Source: Burkholderia sp. Ac-20365
GTDB taxonomy: Bacteria > Pseudomonadota > Gammaproteobacteria > Burkholderiales > Burkholderiaceae
Length of the DNA stretch: 64,000 bases
Reading direction: 5' to 3'
Assembly: GCF_017104715.1 (NCBI RefSeq)
Contig: NZ_JAAGPI010000011.1
Span: 186,001 to 250,000 of the forward strand
In this document: positions 52,414 to 62,052 of the stretch, in pieces
Numbering within the stretch: position 1 is the first letter of the stretch
How the letters are laid out: each line of letters begins with the position of its first letter
Position numbers and translations under genes: made by a program
The notes under the pieces: model-generated
The model's input: only the letters and a program-made list of their open reading frames with translations
What the model was told of the DNA's origin: nothing
Database searches by the model: none

Positions 52414-53207
52414 ACACGCCCGTCGCGCTGCACGTCGACCGGTTGACCTTGCGTGCGGGCACGCGCACCTTGCTCGACGGCTTCACGCACACGTTCTATC
52501 CGGGCGAAGTGTGGTGCATCGCCGGGCCGAATGGCGCGGGCAAGACCACACTGATCTCGACGCTCGCAGGTCTCACGCGCCCGGCGCAAGGTCACATCGA
52601 ACTGGATGGCATCCGCGTGAACGACTGGCCGCTCGCGCGCCTCGCGCAGCGTCGCGCGTTGATGCCGCAAACCTCGCACGATGCATTCAGCGCAAGCGTG
52701 CTCGATATCGTGCTGCTGAACCGTTTTCCGCATCTGGGCGGTTGGGGCTGGGAACGCGACGAAGATCGCGCGGCCGCCCATGCGGCGCTCGACGCGCTCG
52801 GCCTCGCGCCGTTCGCATCGCGCGATGTGCTGTCGCTGTCAGGCGGCGAGCGCCAGCGCGTCGCGCTTGCGGCGGTGCTGTGTCAGGACGCGCCGCTGCT
52901 GTTGCTCGACGAGCCGCTCGCGCATCTGGATCTGCATCATCAGATCGATTGTCTCGAGGCGTTGAGTGCATGGGCGCGCGGCGTCGGGCGTACAGTAATG
53001 TTCTCGTGTCACGATCTGAATCTCGCGCGGCGTTTCGCGACGCACGCGCTGCTGCTGGAGGGCAGCGGCGCCGCGCATGCGGGATGCGCGCGCGACGTGC
53101 TGACGCCCGAACTCGCCAGCCGCGCATTTGGCTATCCGCTCGTGCTGATTCGCGACGGCGACGATGAAGCGCTGATCCCGGCGCTGCGCACGTCGACGCC
53201 CAACTGA
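52410..53207 (+). CDS. btuD: Cobalamin ABC transporter ATP-binding protein
   Basis: 265 residues starting MNTPVALHVDRLTLRAGT. Walker A GPNGAGKTTLISTLAG, signature LSLSGGERQRVALAAVLC, Walker B LLLLDEPLAHLDLHH, switch His in FSCHDLNLA. It powers BtuC. Its start overlaps the btuC stop by four bases. Confidence 0.94.
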   Translation: MNTPVALHVDRLTLRAGTRTLLDGFTHTFYPGEVWCIAGPNGAGKTTLISTLAGLTRPAQGHIELDGIRVNDWPLARLAQRRALMPQTSHDAFSASVLDIVLLNRFPHLGGWGWERDEDRAAAHAALDALGLAPFASRDVLSLSGGERQRVALAAVLCQDAPLLLLDEPLAHLDLHHQIDCLEALSAWARGVGRTVMFSCHDLNLARRFATHALLLEGSGAAHAGCARDVLTPELASRAFGYPLVLIRDGDDEALIPALRTSTPN

Positions 53208-53237
53208 GCACGCATGAACCGAACTTCTCACGCATAG

Positions 53238-54296
53238 ATGAACATGACCACTTCGCCTTCACTGCCCGTCGTCGAGCCGCTCGAACAGACGCTGCGCGCC
53301 GACCTGCAACGCATCATCGACCTGAAGACCAAGCCGCCCGGCAGCCTCGGTCAGCTCGAAACGCTCGCGCGCCAGATGGGCATGATCCAGCGCAGCACGC
53401 AGCCCACCATCACGCGTCCCACGATGATCGTCTTCGCCGCCGACCACGGCATCGCGCACGCGGGCGTGAGTCCGTATCCGCAAGCGGTGACCGCGCAGAT
53501 GGTGCTGAACTTCCTCGCGGGCGGCGCGGCGATCAACGCGTTCAGCCGCGTCGCGGGTCTCGAACTCGAAGTGGTGAACGCAGGCGTCGCGCATGAGTTC
53601 GCGCCGCACGAGAAACTCGTCGATATTCCCATCGGCCGCGGCACGCGCAACTTCGCGCAAGAACCCGCGATGACGCGCGACGAAGCGCTCGCCGCGATGC
53701 GCGCGGGCGCGGAGCGCGTGCGCCATCACGCGGCGCTCGGCACCAATGTGATCGGCTTCGGCGAAATGGGCATTGCGAATACGTCGTCGGCTGCGTGCCT
53801 GATGAGCCGCCTGTGCGGCGTGCCCATCGACGATTGCGTCGGGCGCGGCACGGGTCTCGACAACGTCGGCCTCGTGAAGAAGCGCAACGTGCTCGCGGCG
53901 GTGCTCGCGTATCACCCGGCGTCGGACGATCCACTCGATGTGCTCGCAACCTTCGGCGGCTTCGAGATCGCGATGATGGTGGGCGCGTATCTCGCGGCGG
54001 CGCAGGCGCGCATGACGATCGTCGTCGACGGTTTCATTGCGACGTCCGCGCTGCTGGTCGCCGATGCGTTCGCGCCCGCCGTGCGCGAGTACTGCGTGTT
54101 CGCGCATGCATCGAACGAAACAGGGCACCGGCGCATGCTCGATCACTTCGGCGCAGTGCCGCTGCTCGCACTCGATCTGCGTCTTGGCGAAGGAACGGGC
54201 GCGGCACTTGCTATGCCTCTGTTGCGCGCCGCTGTCGCGTTTGTCAACGAAATGGCGAGCTTCGAGTCGGCCGGTGTCGCGCAGCGCGATGCATGA
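53238..54296 (+). CDS. cobT: Nicotinate-nucleotide-dimethylbenzimidazole phosphoribosyltransferase
   Basis: 352 residues, the usual length. Motifs include LKTKPPGSLGQLETLARQMG, FAADHGIAHAGVSPYPQAVT and FGEMGIANTSSAACLM with the catalytic Glu in the last helix region. It makes alpha-ribazole phosphate, the lower-ligand precursor of B12. It is followed by cobS and cobC in pathway order. Confidence 0.96.
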   Translation: MNMTTSPSLPVVEPLEQTLRADLQRIIDLKTKPPGSLGQLETLARQMGMIQRSTQPTITRPTMIVFAADHGIAHAGVSPYPQAVTAQMVLNFLAGGAAINAFSRVAGLELEVVNAGVAHEFAPHEKLVDIPIGRGTRNFAQEPAMTRDEALAAMRAGAERVRHHAALGTNVIGFGEMGIANTSSAACLMSRLCGVPIDDCVGRGTGLDNVGLVKKRNVLAAVLAYHPASDDPLDVLATFGGFEIAMMVGAYLAAAQARMTIVVDGFIATSALLVADAFAPAVREYCVFAHASNETGHRRMLDHFGAVPLLALDLRLGEGTGAALAMPLLRAAVAFVNEMASFESAGVAQRDA

Positions 54297-54378
54297 TGCT
54301 TCGCGCGTGCATCAATACATGCGTTGGAAGTTTGAAGTGAGTCAACCGTGATCACAAGAATGCAGCGTATGAAACACG

Positions 54379-55128
54379 ATGAATGAACTGCGTTATTTCT
54401 TCACGGCGCTCGGCTACTTCACGCGCGTGCCCGTGCCGCGCTGGGTCGGCTTCGAACCGCATTATCTGAACGCGGCGGCGCGCTACTTTCCGCTGGTCGG
54501 CGCACTGGTAGGCGCAGCGGGCGCAATCGTATACATGGCTGCGCTGCGCATCTTTCCGCCCGGCGTTGCCGTGCTGCTTTCGATGGCCACGACGCTGCTG
54601 ATCACAGGTGCGTTCCATGAAGATGGCCTTGCGGACTGCGTCGATGCGTTCGGCGGCGCCTATACACGCGACGACACGCTGCGCATCATGCATGACTCGC
54701 GCATCGGCGCATTCGGCGCAATTGCGCTGATGGTCGCGCTGGCGCTGAAGTGGCAGACGCTCGCCGCGTTGCCGCCGCTGTATGCGGCATGGCTGATGAT
54801 TGCAGCGCATGCGGCGAGCCGCACGTGTGCAATCAGTTATCTCGTGACGCTCGATTACGTGCGCGCGGAAGGCAAGGCGAAGCCCGTCGCGCAGCGCATG
54901 TCACGCAATGCATTTGGCTGCGCTATCTTTCTGGGTATGCCGTGGCTCTTCTGGCCGCAGTGGCGCGCCGGTTGCATCACGCTGCTCGTGCTGATCGCGT
55001 TGCGTTTCATGCTGGGCCGTTATTTCGTCAGACGCATCGGCGGCTATACGGGCGACTGTCTCGGCTTTGCGCAGCAGATCTTCGAACTGGCCATCTATCT
55101 GGTGGGGCTTGCATGGATATCGTACTGA
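54379..55128 (+). CDS. cobS: Adenosylcobinamide-GDP ribazoletransferase (cobalamin synthase)
   Basis: 249-residue inner-membrane enzyme: RYFFTALGYFTRVPVPRWVG at the start, acidic metal motif HEDGLADCVDAFGG, then LRIMHDSRIGAFGA. It joins adenosylcobinamide-GDP to alpha-ribazole (phosphate). The 3' end overlaps cobC by 16 bases. Confidence 0.95.
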   Translation: MNELRYFFTALGYFTRVPVPRWVGFEPHYLNAAARYFPLVGALVGAAGAIVYMAALRIFPPGVAVLLSMATTLLITGAFHEDGLADCVDAFGGAYTRDDTLRIMHDSRIGAFGAIALMVALALKWQTLAALPPLYAAWLMIAAHAASRTCAISYLVTLDYVRAEGKAKPVAQRMSRNAFGCAIFLGMPWLFWPQWRAGCITLLVLIALRFMLGRYFVRRIGGYTGDCLGFAQQIFELAIYLVGLAWISY

Positions 55129-55703
55129 TACGACACCCGGCTGTTTCCGTACAAGAAGGCGTGTGCTATGGCCAGAGCGACGTGCCGCTCGCTGACGCGC
55201 CGGAAACGTCGGCGGCCGCGCTCGCCGTTCGGCTGGCGACCTTGCAGGTGCCCGCGCCGCGCGTGCTGCTGTCGAGCCCGCTCACGCGCTGCGCGACCGT
55301 CGCGGCCGCGCTGGCAGCCAACTTCGGTTCCGCATACAGCACCGACGACAGTCTGAAAGAAATGGACTTCGGCACGTGGGAACTGCAACGCTGGGACGAT
55401 ATCGACCGCGCGTTGCTGGATGAATGGGCGGCGGATTTCGAAGGCGCACGTGCGCATGGCGGCGAAAGCGTCGAGCAGTTCGTGACCCGCGTGCGCGCGT
55501 GGTTCGATGTGTTCCAGCAGACGCGCGAGCTATCGCCTGCGTATGTCGTCACGCATGCCGGCGTGATGCGCGTGATCGCGGCGACGGTGCTCGGGTTGCC
55601 CGTGCAGCGCTGCCTCAACTGGTCGATCGATATGTCGGGTTGCGTCTGGTTGCGCCGCGACGACGAGAGCCTGCAATGGTCGATCGTGCGCTGGAACGCT
55701 TGA
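55113..55703 (+). CDS. cobC: Alpha-ribazole phosphatase (histidine phosphatase family)
   Basis: 196 residues starting MDIVLIRHPAVSVQEGVCY. The catalytic His is in IRHP (the family more often has RHG), with GVCYGQSDVPL, LSSPLTRCATVA and the second His in VTHAGVMRVI. It removes the phosphate from the alpha-ribazole moiety, the last step of nucleotide-loop assembly. It overlaps cobS. Confidence 0.92.
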   Translation: MDIVLIRHPAVSVQEGVCYGQSDVPLADAPETSAAALAVRLATLQVPAPRVLLSSPLTRCATVAAALAANFGSAYSTDDSLKEMDFGTWELQRWDDIDRALLDEWAADFEGARAHGGESVEQFVTRVRAWFDVFQQTRELSPAYVVTHAGVMRVIAATVLGLPVQRCLNWSIDMSGCVWLRRDDESLQWSIVRWNA

Positions 55704-55718
55704 GCGTTCGTCCCGACG

Positions 55719-56633
55719 TCAATGGCCCGCGCGGCGTGAACGCGCGATATCGAGGTCTTCACACAATTGCTTCGCGCCTTGTGCAAGACGCGGCGCGGGG
55801 CGATTGATCAGATCGCCATCGATTGCAAACAGATTGTTGCGTGCAACCGCCGTTATGCCGGTCCACGCCTTCCATTTATCGAGCGATGGCAACGGCCGGT
55901 CCGGTTGCGTCGCGCCGGGCGCGGCCGTGACGATTGCTTCGGGATTGGCAGCGAGCACCGCTTCCGTCGATACCGTCGGCACCAGCGGCTCGAGCTTCGC
56001 GAACACATTGCGGCCGCCGCATAGCGCGATCACGTCGCTGATCATGTGTTCGCCGTTGAGCGTCATCAACGGCTCGTCCCACACCTGATAAAACACGCTT
56101 ACGCTGGGCTGCTGCGAATAGCGGCTGCGCAGCCGCGCGATTTCGTCGCGATAGCTGCGCGCTGCGGCATCGGCGGACGGCGAGGTGCCGAGCAAAGCGC
56201 CGAGTTTTGTCATCGACACGGCGATGTCGTCGAGACGATGCGGCTCGCTGAAGTAAAGCGGAATGTGCAGATCGCGCAGGCGATCCGTTTGACGCTGTGC
56301 ATTGCCATGCCGCCACACGACGATCAGATCCGGCTTCAACGCGACGATGCGTTCGAGATCCAGCGACTTGTTGTCGCCGACACGCGGCACCTGTTTCGCT
56401 TCGGGCGGATAGTCGCTGTACGAAACCGCGCCGACCAGTTTTGCGCCGCCGCCTGCCGCGTAGATCATTTCCGTCACGTGCGGCGCGAGGCTGATCACGC
56501 GCTGCGCAGGTTGTGCGAGCGTGACGGTGGCGCCCGTGTCGTCGGTGACGGTGATGGCGGCATGCGCGTGCATCGTTGTCATCGCGAGCATGCAAATGGC
56601 GGCGAGCGCGCCAGGTGATTGTTTGAATCGCAT
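55719..56633 (-). CDS. btuF: Cobalamin-binding periplasmic protein
   Basis: 304 residues from ATG 56633 with a signal peptide (1-25, ending HAHAA). The helical-backbone binding fold shows RVISLAPHVTEMIYAAGGG, VGAVSYSDYPPEAKQVPRVG and ERIVALKPDLIVVWRHGNA, all typical of BtuF. It delivers B12 to BtuCD. It is on the opposite strand from btuBCD, in an operon with salvage genes, its start overlapping the cobD stop by one base. Confidence 0.93.
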   Translation of the reverse strand: MRFKQSPGALAAICMLAMTTMHAHAAITVTDDTGATVTLAQPAQRVISLAPHVTEMIYAAGGGAKLVGAVSYSDYPPEAKQVPRVGDNKSLDLERIVALKPDLIVVWRHGNAQRQTDRLRDLHIPLYFSEPHRLDDIAVSMTKLGALLGTSPSADAAARSYRDEIARLRSRYSQQPSVSVFYQVWDEPLMTLNGEHMISDVIALCGGRNVFAKLEPLVPTVSTEAVLAANPEAIVTAAPGATQPDRPLPSLDKWKAWTGITAVARNNLFAIDGDLINRPAPRLAQGAKQLCEDLDIARSRRAGH

Positions 56634-57640
56634 TACTTGTGTAGCGATTGAATTGCCTGATTCAGACCGCTTTCCAGGCGCGTCCATTCGCTTTCCGTCG
56701 AGGGCAGGCCGAAGCGCACGCTTGCGGGCGTAGCGAAGAAGCGCGTCCAGATACCTTGTTTTGCGAGCGCATCGTGAAGCTGTGCGGCGCGCGGGTCGGC
56801 GATCCATGCGAAGAGCGGCGTCGAGTGCACGGTAAAGCCTTTCGCGCTCAGCAAGCCGCCAAGACGTGCGCTTTCCTGTGCAAGCTGCGCGCGCATGTTG
56901 TCTTGCCATGTTGTATCGGCGAATGCGGCACTCACCGCGTGGCGCGCGGGTCCGCTGACCGTCCATGCACCAAGCGCTTCATCGAGCGATGCGAGCAGGC
57001 GAGGGCAAGCCAGCACGAAGCCGGCGCGCACGCCCGCGAGGCCGAAGAATTTGCCCGGTGAGCGCAGCACGACGAGTCCTTCGCGATGCGTTTGCGCAGC
57101 AATCGACTCCGAAGGCATCGCATCCGCGAATGCTTCATCGACGATCAGCGTGCCGCCGCGTTGACTCAGCGTTTCGTGCCAGTGCAGCAGCGTTGAAGCG
57201 CGCAAATGTTCGGCCGTCGGATTGTTCGGATTCACGATGACGACATGCGTGAAGTCATCGGGCAACTTCGAACAGGTGACGTCGAGCGTCGCCACACGAT
57301 GCCCTGCGCGCGCAAACGCAGGCGCGTATTCGCCATACGTCAGCGGCGCAATGCCGACGGTGCCAGGCCGAAGCAGCCGAGGCAATGCGCGGATCGCCGC
57401 CTGGCTTCCCGCGACAGGCAGCACATGCGATGCATCGGGCGCACCGTAATAACGCGCCGCGCGTTCAGCGAAACCGTCGCCGCTGTCGGGCAGACGGCGC
57501 CATGCATCGGCGGGAACGGGCGGGACGGGATAACCGTGCGGATTGATACCCGTCGACAGATCGAGCCACGCGTCATAGGGGATGTCATAACGGCGCGCCG
57601 CTTCGTGCAGATTGCCGCCGTGCTGGATGGTTTGCGTCAT
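56633..57640 (-). CDS. cobD: Threonine-phosphate decarboxylase (CobD; called CobC in Pseudomonas)
   Basis: 335-residue PLP enzyme of the aspartate aminotransferase fold: HGGNLHEAARRYDIPYDAWL, DLSTGINPHGYP, NPNNPTAEHL and the PLP Lys in VLRSPGKFFGLAGVR. It makes (R)-1-amino-2-propanol phosphate, the linker between corrin and nucleotide loop. It lies 3 bp after cbiB and is coupled to btuF. Confidence 0.94.
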   Translation of the reverse strand: MTQTIQHGGNLHEAARRYDIPYDAWLDLSTGINPHGYPVPPVPADAWRRLPDSGDGFAERAARYYGAPDASHVLPVAGSQAAIRALPRLLRPGTVGIAPLTYGEYAPAFARAGHRVATLDVTCSKLPDDFTHVVIVNPNNPTAEHLRASTLLHWHETLSQRGGTLIVDEAFADAMPSESIAAQTHREGLVVLRSPGKFFGLAGVRAGFVLACPRLLASLDEALGAWTVSGPARHAVSAAFADTTWQDNMRAQLAQESARLGGLLSAKGFTVHSTPLFAWIADPRAAQLHDALAKQGIWTRFFATPASVRFGLPSTESEWTRLESGLNQAIQSLHK

Positions 57641-57643
57641 CGT

Positions 57644-58585
57644 CTAGCTCTGGAACGGCACGCTCAGCAGCGCGATGGCGATGAACACGGCGAGCCACAG
57701 AATCATGCTGCGTTCGACGAGGATCAGTGCCGATTCGATATGGCGCGCGCTGGCAGTCTGACCTGCGCCGAGCGTCGGGCGTTGTTCTATCACGCCGTGA
57801 TAGACAGCCGCGCCGCCGAGTTGCACATTGAGACTGCCTGCACCCGATGCCATTACGGGTCCTGCATTCGGGCTGTCCCAGCGCGGCGCCTGTTCGCGCC
57901 AGCATTGCAGGGCCGTGCGCGTGTCGCCGAGCAGCGCGTAGCTGAGGGCGGTCAGGCGTGCGGGCACGTAGTTGAGCACATCGTCGAAGCGGGCGGCTGC
58001 CCAGCCGAAGCGCAGATAACGCGGCGTGCGATAACCCCACATCGCATCGAGCGTATTCGCGAGACGAAACGCCAGCGCGCCCGGCCCGCCAAAAATCGCG
58101 AACCAGAACAGCGCACCGAAGATCGCGTCGTTGCCGTTTTCCAGCGCGGATTCGACGGCTGCGCGCGAGAGCGCGCTTTCGTCTGCATGCGACGTTTCGC
58201 GCGACACGATGCGCGCGGTCAATATGCGGGCTTGCGCAAGATCGCGTTTGGCGAGCGCGCGGCCGATCGGCGCGATGTGATCTTGCAGGCTGCGCGCGCC
58301 GAGCGCGAAGTAGAGCAATGCGACGTGCAGCGCGCACGACCAGATCAACGGCAGCGTGAGCACGAGCCACGTGGCAATCAGCACGGGCGGCGCGACCGCG
58401 AGCAGCCACGCGAGAATGCCGAGCAGCCGGCCGCGTTGCCCGGTGTTCAACGCCGCTTCGATCTTCGCGGCGAGCTTGCCGAAGCCGACGAGAGGATGCG
58501 CATGTTGCGGCTCGCCGAACCATTTGTCGACAGCGACGGCGGCCGTCGCGAGCGTTGCGACGAGTGGCAGGGTCAGCAGCATCAT
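57644..58585 (-). CDS. cbiB: Adenosylcobinamide-phosphate synthase
   Basis: 313-residue membrane protein (CobD in Pseudomonas naming): the N-terminal motif WFGEPQHAHPLVGFGK, several helices, ENGNDAIFGALFWFAIFGGP and DDVLNYVPARLTALSYALL. It attaches the aminopropanol phosphate arm to adenosylcobyric acid. The start overlaps the cobU stop by ATGA. Confidence 0.95.
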   Translation of the reverse strand: MMLLTLPLVATLATAAVAVDKWFGEPQHAHPLVGFGKLAAKIEAALNTGQRGRLLGILAWLLAVAPPVLIATWLVLTLPLIWSCALHVALLYFALGARSLQDHIAPIGRALAKRDLAQARILTARIVSRETSHADESALSRAAVESALENGNDAIFGALFWFAIFGGPGALAFRLANTLDAMWGYRTPRYLRFGWAAARFDDVLNYVPARLTALSYALLGDTRTALQCWREQAPRWDSPNAGPVMASGAGSLNVQLGGAAVYHGVIEQRPTLGAGQTASARHIESALILVERSMILWLAVFIAIALLSVPFQS

Positions 58586-59130
58586 GCGCGGCTCGCGGGT
58601 TTAAGCTGCAGCGGAAGACCCGCAACCATCATCGTCGCCTGTGTGCTGATTGCCGCGATACGCTGGTTGAGCCGGCCAAGTTCGTCGACATACAGACGCG
58701 TCGCCGCACCGAGCGGCACGACGCCAAGACCGATTTCGTTGCTCACAACAATGATCTTTGCTCGCGCCTGTGAGAGCGTCGTTTCGAGCGCGGCGAAGCG
58801 ATCGAGGTAATCGGCGAGAGGCGGCGAACCATCGGCGGGGCAGAGCAGATTCGCGAGCCACAAGGTCAGGCAATCGATAAGAACGCAGTGCTCAGGTCGA
58901 TCGATCGATGCAATCGCTTGCGGCAGATCAAGCGGCGCTTCGAGCAGCGCCCAATGCTCGGGCCGCCGCTCGCGATGATGTGCGACGCGCGCAGCGAACT
59001 CGTCGTCGCCGATGTGCGCGGTCGCGACATAGGTCACGGGCAATGCGCTCGCGCTCGCAAGCTGTTCGGCATGCAGGCTCTTGCCCGAGCGTGCGCCGCC
59101 GAGAACGAAGGTAAGGTCGCGGGAAATCAT
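58582..59130 (-). CDS. cobU: Adenosylcobinamide kinase / GTP:adenosylcobinamide-phosphate guanylyltransferase
   Basis: 182 residues from ATG 59130 (MISRDLTFVLGGARSGKS). P-loop GGARSGKS, guanylylated His in AHHRERRPEHW, and VVSNEIGLGVVPLG. It phosphorylates and then guanylylates adenosylcobinamide. It is first in the minus-strand salvage set and divergent from cobQ. Confidence 0.95.
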   Translation of the reverse strand: MISRDLTFVLGGARSGKSLHAEQLASASALPVTYVATAHIGDDEFAARVAHHRERRPEHWALLEAPLDLPQAIASIDRPEHCVLIDCLTLWLANLLCPADGSPPLADYLDRFAALETTLSQARAKIIVVSNEIGLGVVPLGAATRLYVDELGRLNQRIAAISTQATMMVAGLPLQLKPASRA

Positions 59131-59230
59131 CGCGTGATTGTACTGGCAGTGTCGCGGCGAGAGCGCGTGCGCAGAGGCGCGATGGGATAATGCGGGCTTC
59201 CTTCCTGATCTGTTCGCACACGTGGCCACT

Positions 59231-60742
59231 GTGTCTTCCATTCCCGACGCTTCGCACGAATCGCCCGATGTGCCGCGCGGCACGCTGATGATTCAAGGCA
59301 CGACATCCGATGCAGGCAAGAGCACGCTCGTCGCCGGTTTGTGCCGTCTTGCAAGACGCGCGGGCGCGCGGGTCGCGCCGTTCAAGCCGCAGAACATGGC
59401 GCTCAACAGCGCGGTGACCGTCGACGGCGGCGAGATTGGCCGCGCGCAGGCATTGCAGGCGGTGGCCGCGGGCATCGACGCGCACACCGATCTCAACCCC
59501 GTGCTGCTCAAGCCGACCAGCGATCGCGGCGCGCAGGTGATCATCCACGGCAAGGCGCGCATGAATCTCGATGCGCGCGCGTATCACGACTACAAACCGG
59601 TTGCGTTCGAAGCGGTGCTGGAGTCGTATGCGCGGCTGAAGGCGTCGTACGACACGATCTTTGTCGAGGGCGCGGGCTCTCCCGCCGAAATCAATCTGCG
59701 CGATCGCGACATTGCGAACATGGGCTTTGCGGAGGCTGTCGATTGCCCGGTCGTGCTGGTCGCCGACATCGATCGCGGCGGCGTGTTCGCGCATCTGACG
59801 GGCACGCTCGCGTGTCTGTCCGCGAGCGAGCAGGCGCGCGTACGCGGCTTCGTGATCAACCGCTTTCGCGGCGACGTGAGCCTGTTGCAGCCGGGGCTCG
59901 ACTGGCTCGAAGCGAAGACGGGCAAGCCCGTGCTCGGCGTCGTGCCGTATCTGCACGGCCTCACGCTCGATGCCGAAGACATGCTGCCGCGCGAACTGCG
60001 CGCCGCGCAAACGGGCGACGCCGCGTTGCGCGTCGTCGTGCCGGTGTTGCCGCATATCAGCAACCATACGGATTTCGATGCGTTGCGCGCGCATCCGCAA
60101 GTCGACTTCCATTACGTGCGCGCGGGCAGCACGCCGCCCACCGCCGATCTGATCATCCTGCCTGGCTCGAAGAACGTGCAAGGCGATCTGGCCTTTTTGC
60201 GCGCGCAAGGCTGGGATGACGTGCTGCAGCGGCATCTGCGTTACGGCGGACGCGTGATCGGCATTTGCGGCGGCATGCAGATGCTCGGGCGCGAAGTGGC
60301 GGACCCGTTTGGCGTCGAAGGTCCGCCCGCCACGGTCGCCGGACTCGGCTGGCTCGATTTTTCGACGACACTCACGCGCGAGAAGACGCTCAAGAACGTG
60401 ACGGGCCGCCTTGCCGCCGATCCCGCCGATATCGCCGGCTATGAAATCCACATGGGCGAGACGCAAGGGCCCGCGCTCGACGTGCCCGCGCTCCTGCTCT
60501 CCGATGAAAAGGGCGGCCTGCGCCCCGACGGCGCGCGTTCCGCCGACGGCCAGATTCTCGCGACCTACGTGCACGGCCTGTTCGACACGCCCGCCGCATG
60601 CGCGTCGCTGCTGGCGTGGGCGGGGCTGAAGGATGCGCAGACGATCGACTATCCGGCGCTGCGCGAGGCCTCGCTTGAGCGGCTCGCCGATACGCTCGCC
60701 GAACATCTCGACCTGCAGCGCGTGTGGGCGACTGTCGGCTGA
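59231..60742 (+). CDS. cobQ: Cobyric acid synthase
   Basis: 503 residues if started at GTG 59231; the GTG at 59222 and ATG further in are alternatives since no ribosome site decides. The ATP-binding domain has IQGTTSDAGKSTLVAGLC and FKPQNMALNSAVT. A C-terminal glutamine amidotransferase domain follows, with catalytic Cys in GICGGMQMLG and His in YEIHMGET. It amidates four side chains of adenosylcobyrinic a,c-diamide. Confidence 0.94.
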   Translation: MSSIPDASHESPDVPRGTLMIQGTTSDAGKSTLVAGLCRLARRAGARVAPFKPQNMALNSAVTVDGGEIGRAQALQAVAAGIDAHTDLNPVLLKPTSDRGAQVIIHGKARMNLDARAYHDYKPVAFEAVLESYARLKASYDTIFVEGAGSPAEINLRDRDIANMGFAEAVDCPVVLVADIDRGGVFAHLTGTLACLSASEQARVRGFVINRFRGDVSLLQPGLDWLEAKTGKPVLGVVPYLHGLTLDAEDMLPRELRAAQTGDAALRVVVPVLPHISNHTDFDALRAHPQVDFHYVRAGSTPPTADLIILPGSKNVQGDLAFLRAQGWDDVLQRHLRYGGRVIGICGGMQMLGREVADPFGVEGPPATVAGLGWLDFSTTLTREKTLKNVTGRLAADPADIAGYEIHMGETQGPALDVPALLLSDEKGGLRPDGARSADGQILATYVHGLFDTPAACASLLAWAGLKDAQTIDYPALREASLERLADTLAEHLDLQRVWATVG

Positions 60743-60863
60743 TTCGTTCTTGTTGAGAATTAATCTAAGCCGCCAAGGCGATTTTTCTCACGAATGGGTT
60801 CGAATAAAGTCCGTTCCATCGATGGCGCACTTCGCGCTATCTCCCTGATCCAGAGGAACCGAC

Positions 60864-61298
60864 ATGAACCCGACCGCAACCAGCAAACCCGAGCTTGCCG
60901 CCACGATCCTGCGCGTCGCGCTCGGCGTGCTGTATCTGGCGCACAGCCTGCAGAAAATCTTCGTTTTCACGCTGCCGGGCACGGCGCAGTTCTTTCAGTC
61001 GATTGGTTATCCGGGCTGGCTAGGCTACCTGACGGCGTTCGTCGAACTGTTCGGCGGGATCGCGCTGCTGCTCGGCGTGCAGGTTCGCTGGGTCGCGCTG
61101 GTGCTGCTGCCGTTCATGCTCGGCGCGATGTCCGTGCATTTGCCGAACGGCTGGGGCTTCGCGTCGCCGCACGGCGGCTGGGAATATCCGGCGTTCTGGG
61201 CGGTGACGCTGGTCGTGCAATCGCTGCTCGGCAATGGGCTGTTTGCCGTGAGCGGCGTGAAGGCAGCGCCCATCGCCCAGACGCGCAAGGCGGCTTGA
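60864..61298 (+). CDS. DoxX-family membrane protein
   Basis: 144 residues, four hydrophobic segments: ILRVALGVLYLAHSLQKIF, LTAFVELFGGIALLLGV, ALVLLPFMLGAMSVHL and ALTLV-like C-terminal helix. DoxX/YqjF proteins are small inner-membrane proteins, some in redox or respiratory complexes. No specific role is visible. GAGGAACC precedes the start. Confidence 0.88.
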   Translation: MNPTATSKPELAATILRVALGVLYLAHSLQKIFVFTLPGTAQFFQSIGYPGWLGYLTAFVELFGGIALLLGVQVRWVALVLLPFMLGAMSVHLPNGWGFASPHGGWEYPAFWAVTLVVQSLLGNGLFAVSGVKAAPIAQTRKAA

Positions 61299-61350
61299 GC
61301 TAGCGGCAGGCGGAGGCGGCTGGTGCAACACGGCCAGCCGGTATAAGAAA

Positions 61351-61384
61351 AACGGCGCACAGGCGGGAACGCCTGTGCGCCGTT
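61351..61384. terminator. Bidirectional terminator between doxX-like and thioesterase genes
   Basis: AACGGCGCACAGGCG and its exact complement around a short loop, with A-run before and TTTG after. It serves convergent genes. Confidence 0.88.
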
Positions 61385-61407
61385 TGCCGTTTCAGTGCCC
61401 TGGAAGC

Positions 61408-61833
61408 TCAGTACAGCACGATCTGCGTGCAGCGGAACAGCGCCATCGTCTTGCCGTCGGGCGCCGTTACGGTAGCGTCCCACACCTGCGTGCTGCGGCC
61501 CAGATGCACGGCCTTCGCAACCGCGCGGATCGTTCCTTCCGTCGACGTCCCCACGAAATTGCTTTTCAGTTCGATCGTCGTGAAATTGCGCGCGTTGTCG
61601 GGCAGATGCGCGAGGCACGCGTAGCCGCAGGCGGTATCGGCGAGACCGATCACGGTGGCCGCGTGCAGGAAGCCGTTGGGCGCGAGCAGTTCGCTGCGCA
61701 CGGTCAGTTCGGCCGTCAGCGTGCCTTCCTCGAGGCCGATGACGCGCACGCCCAGCAGGCCCGGCAATGAGCCTTTCTGGCGTTCGTGAAGCCGTTCGAT
61801 CGTGTATTCGCTGCGCAGTTTGCTCATGGTCAT
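61408..61833 (-). CDS. PaaI-like hotdog-fold thioesterase
   Basis: 141 residues (ATG at 61827 would give 139). The hotdog motif LAPNGFLHAATVIGLADTAC carries the usual active-site region, followed by NFTTIELKSNFVGT and AVHLGRSTQVWDATV. It should hydrolyse an acyl- or aryl-CoA thioester in the cytoplasm. The substrate is unknown. It is divergent from the ParA gene. Confidence 0.9.
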   Translation of the reverse strand: MTMSKLRSEYTIERLHERQKGSLPGLLGVRVIGLEEGTLTAELTVRSELLAPNGFLHAATVIGLADTACGYACLAHLPDNARNFTTIELKSNFVGTSTEGTIRAVAKAVHLGRSTQVWDATVTAPDGKTMALFRCTQIVLY

Positions 61834-62052
61834 GTTTTCCGGAAAAAAGGGCTGGAAGCGTCCCTCAGGCGCGTAGGGACTTCGGCCCGAGGAGTTTTGC
61901 CGATATTATCAACGCCTGTAACCAATCGGCCACGCCGCGCGCACAGGCAACGGAAGGGCACCAGCCGTCGCAGCGAGCCGCCAAGCGCGGGCGGGCCGGA
62001 AGTCGAGCGGCAATCCGGCTGGCCTGCGCCAGCCATCTTCCCGGGAGAATTC

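Noticed and set aside
57206..58810. 534-codon plus-strand frame across the cobD-cbiB-cobU region
   Set aside because: A shadow of three recognisable minus-strand genes with coupled overlaps; the translation is Arg-rich and featureless.
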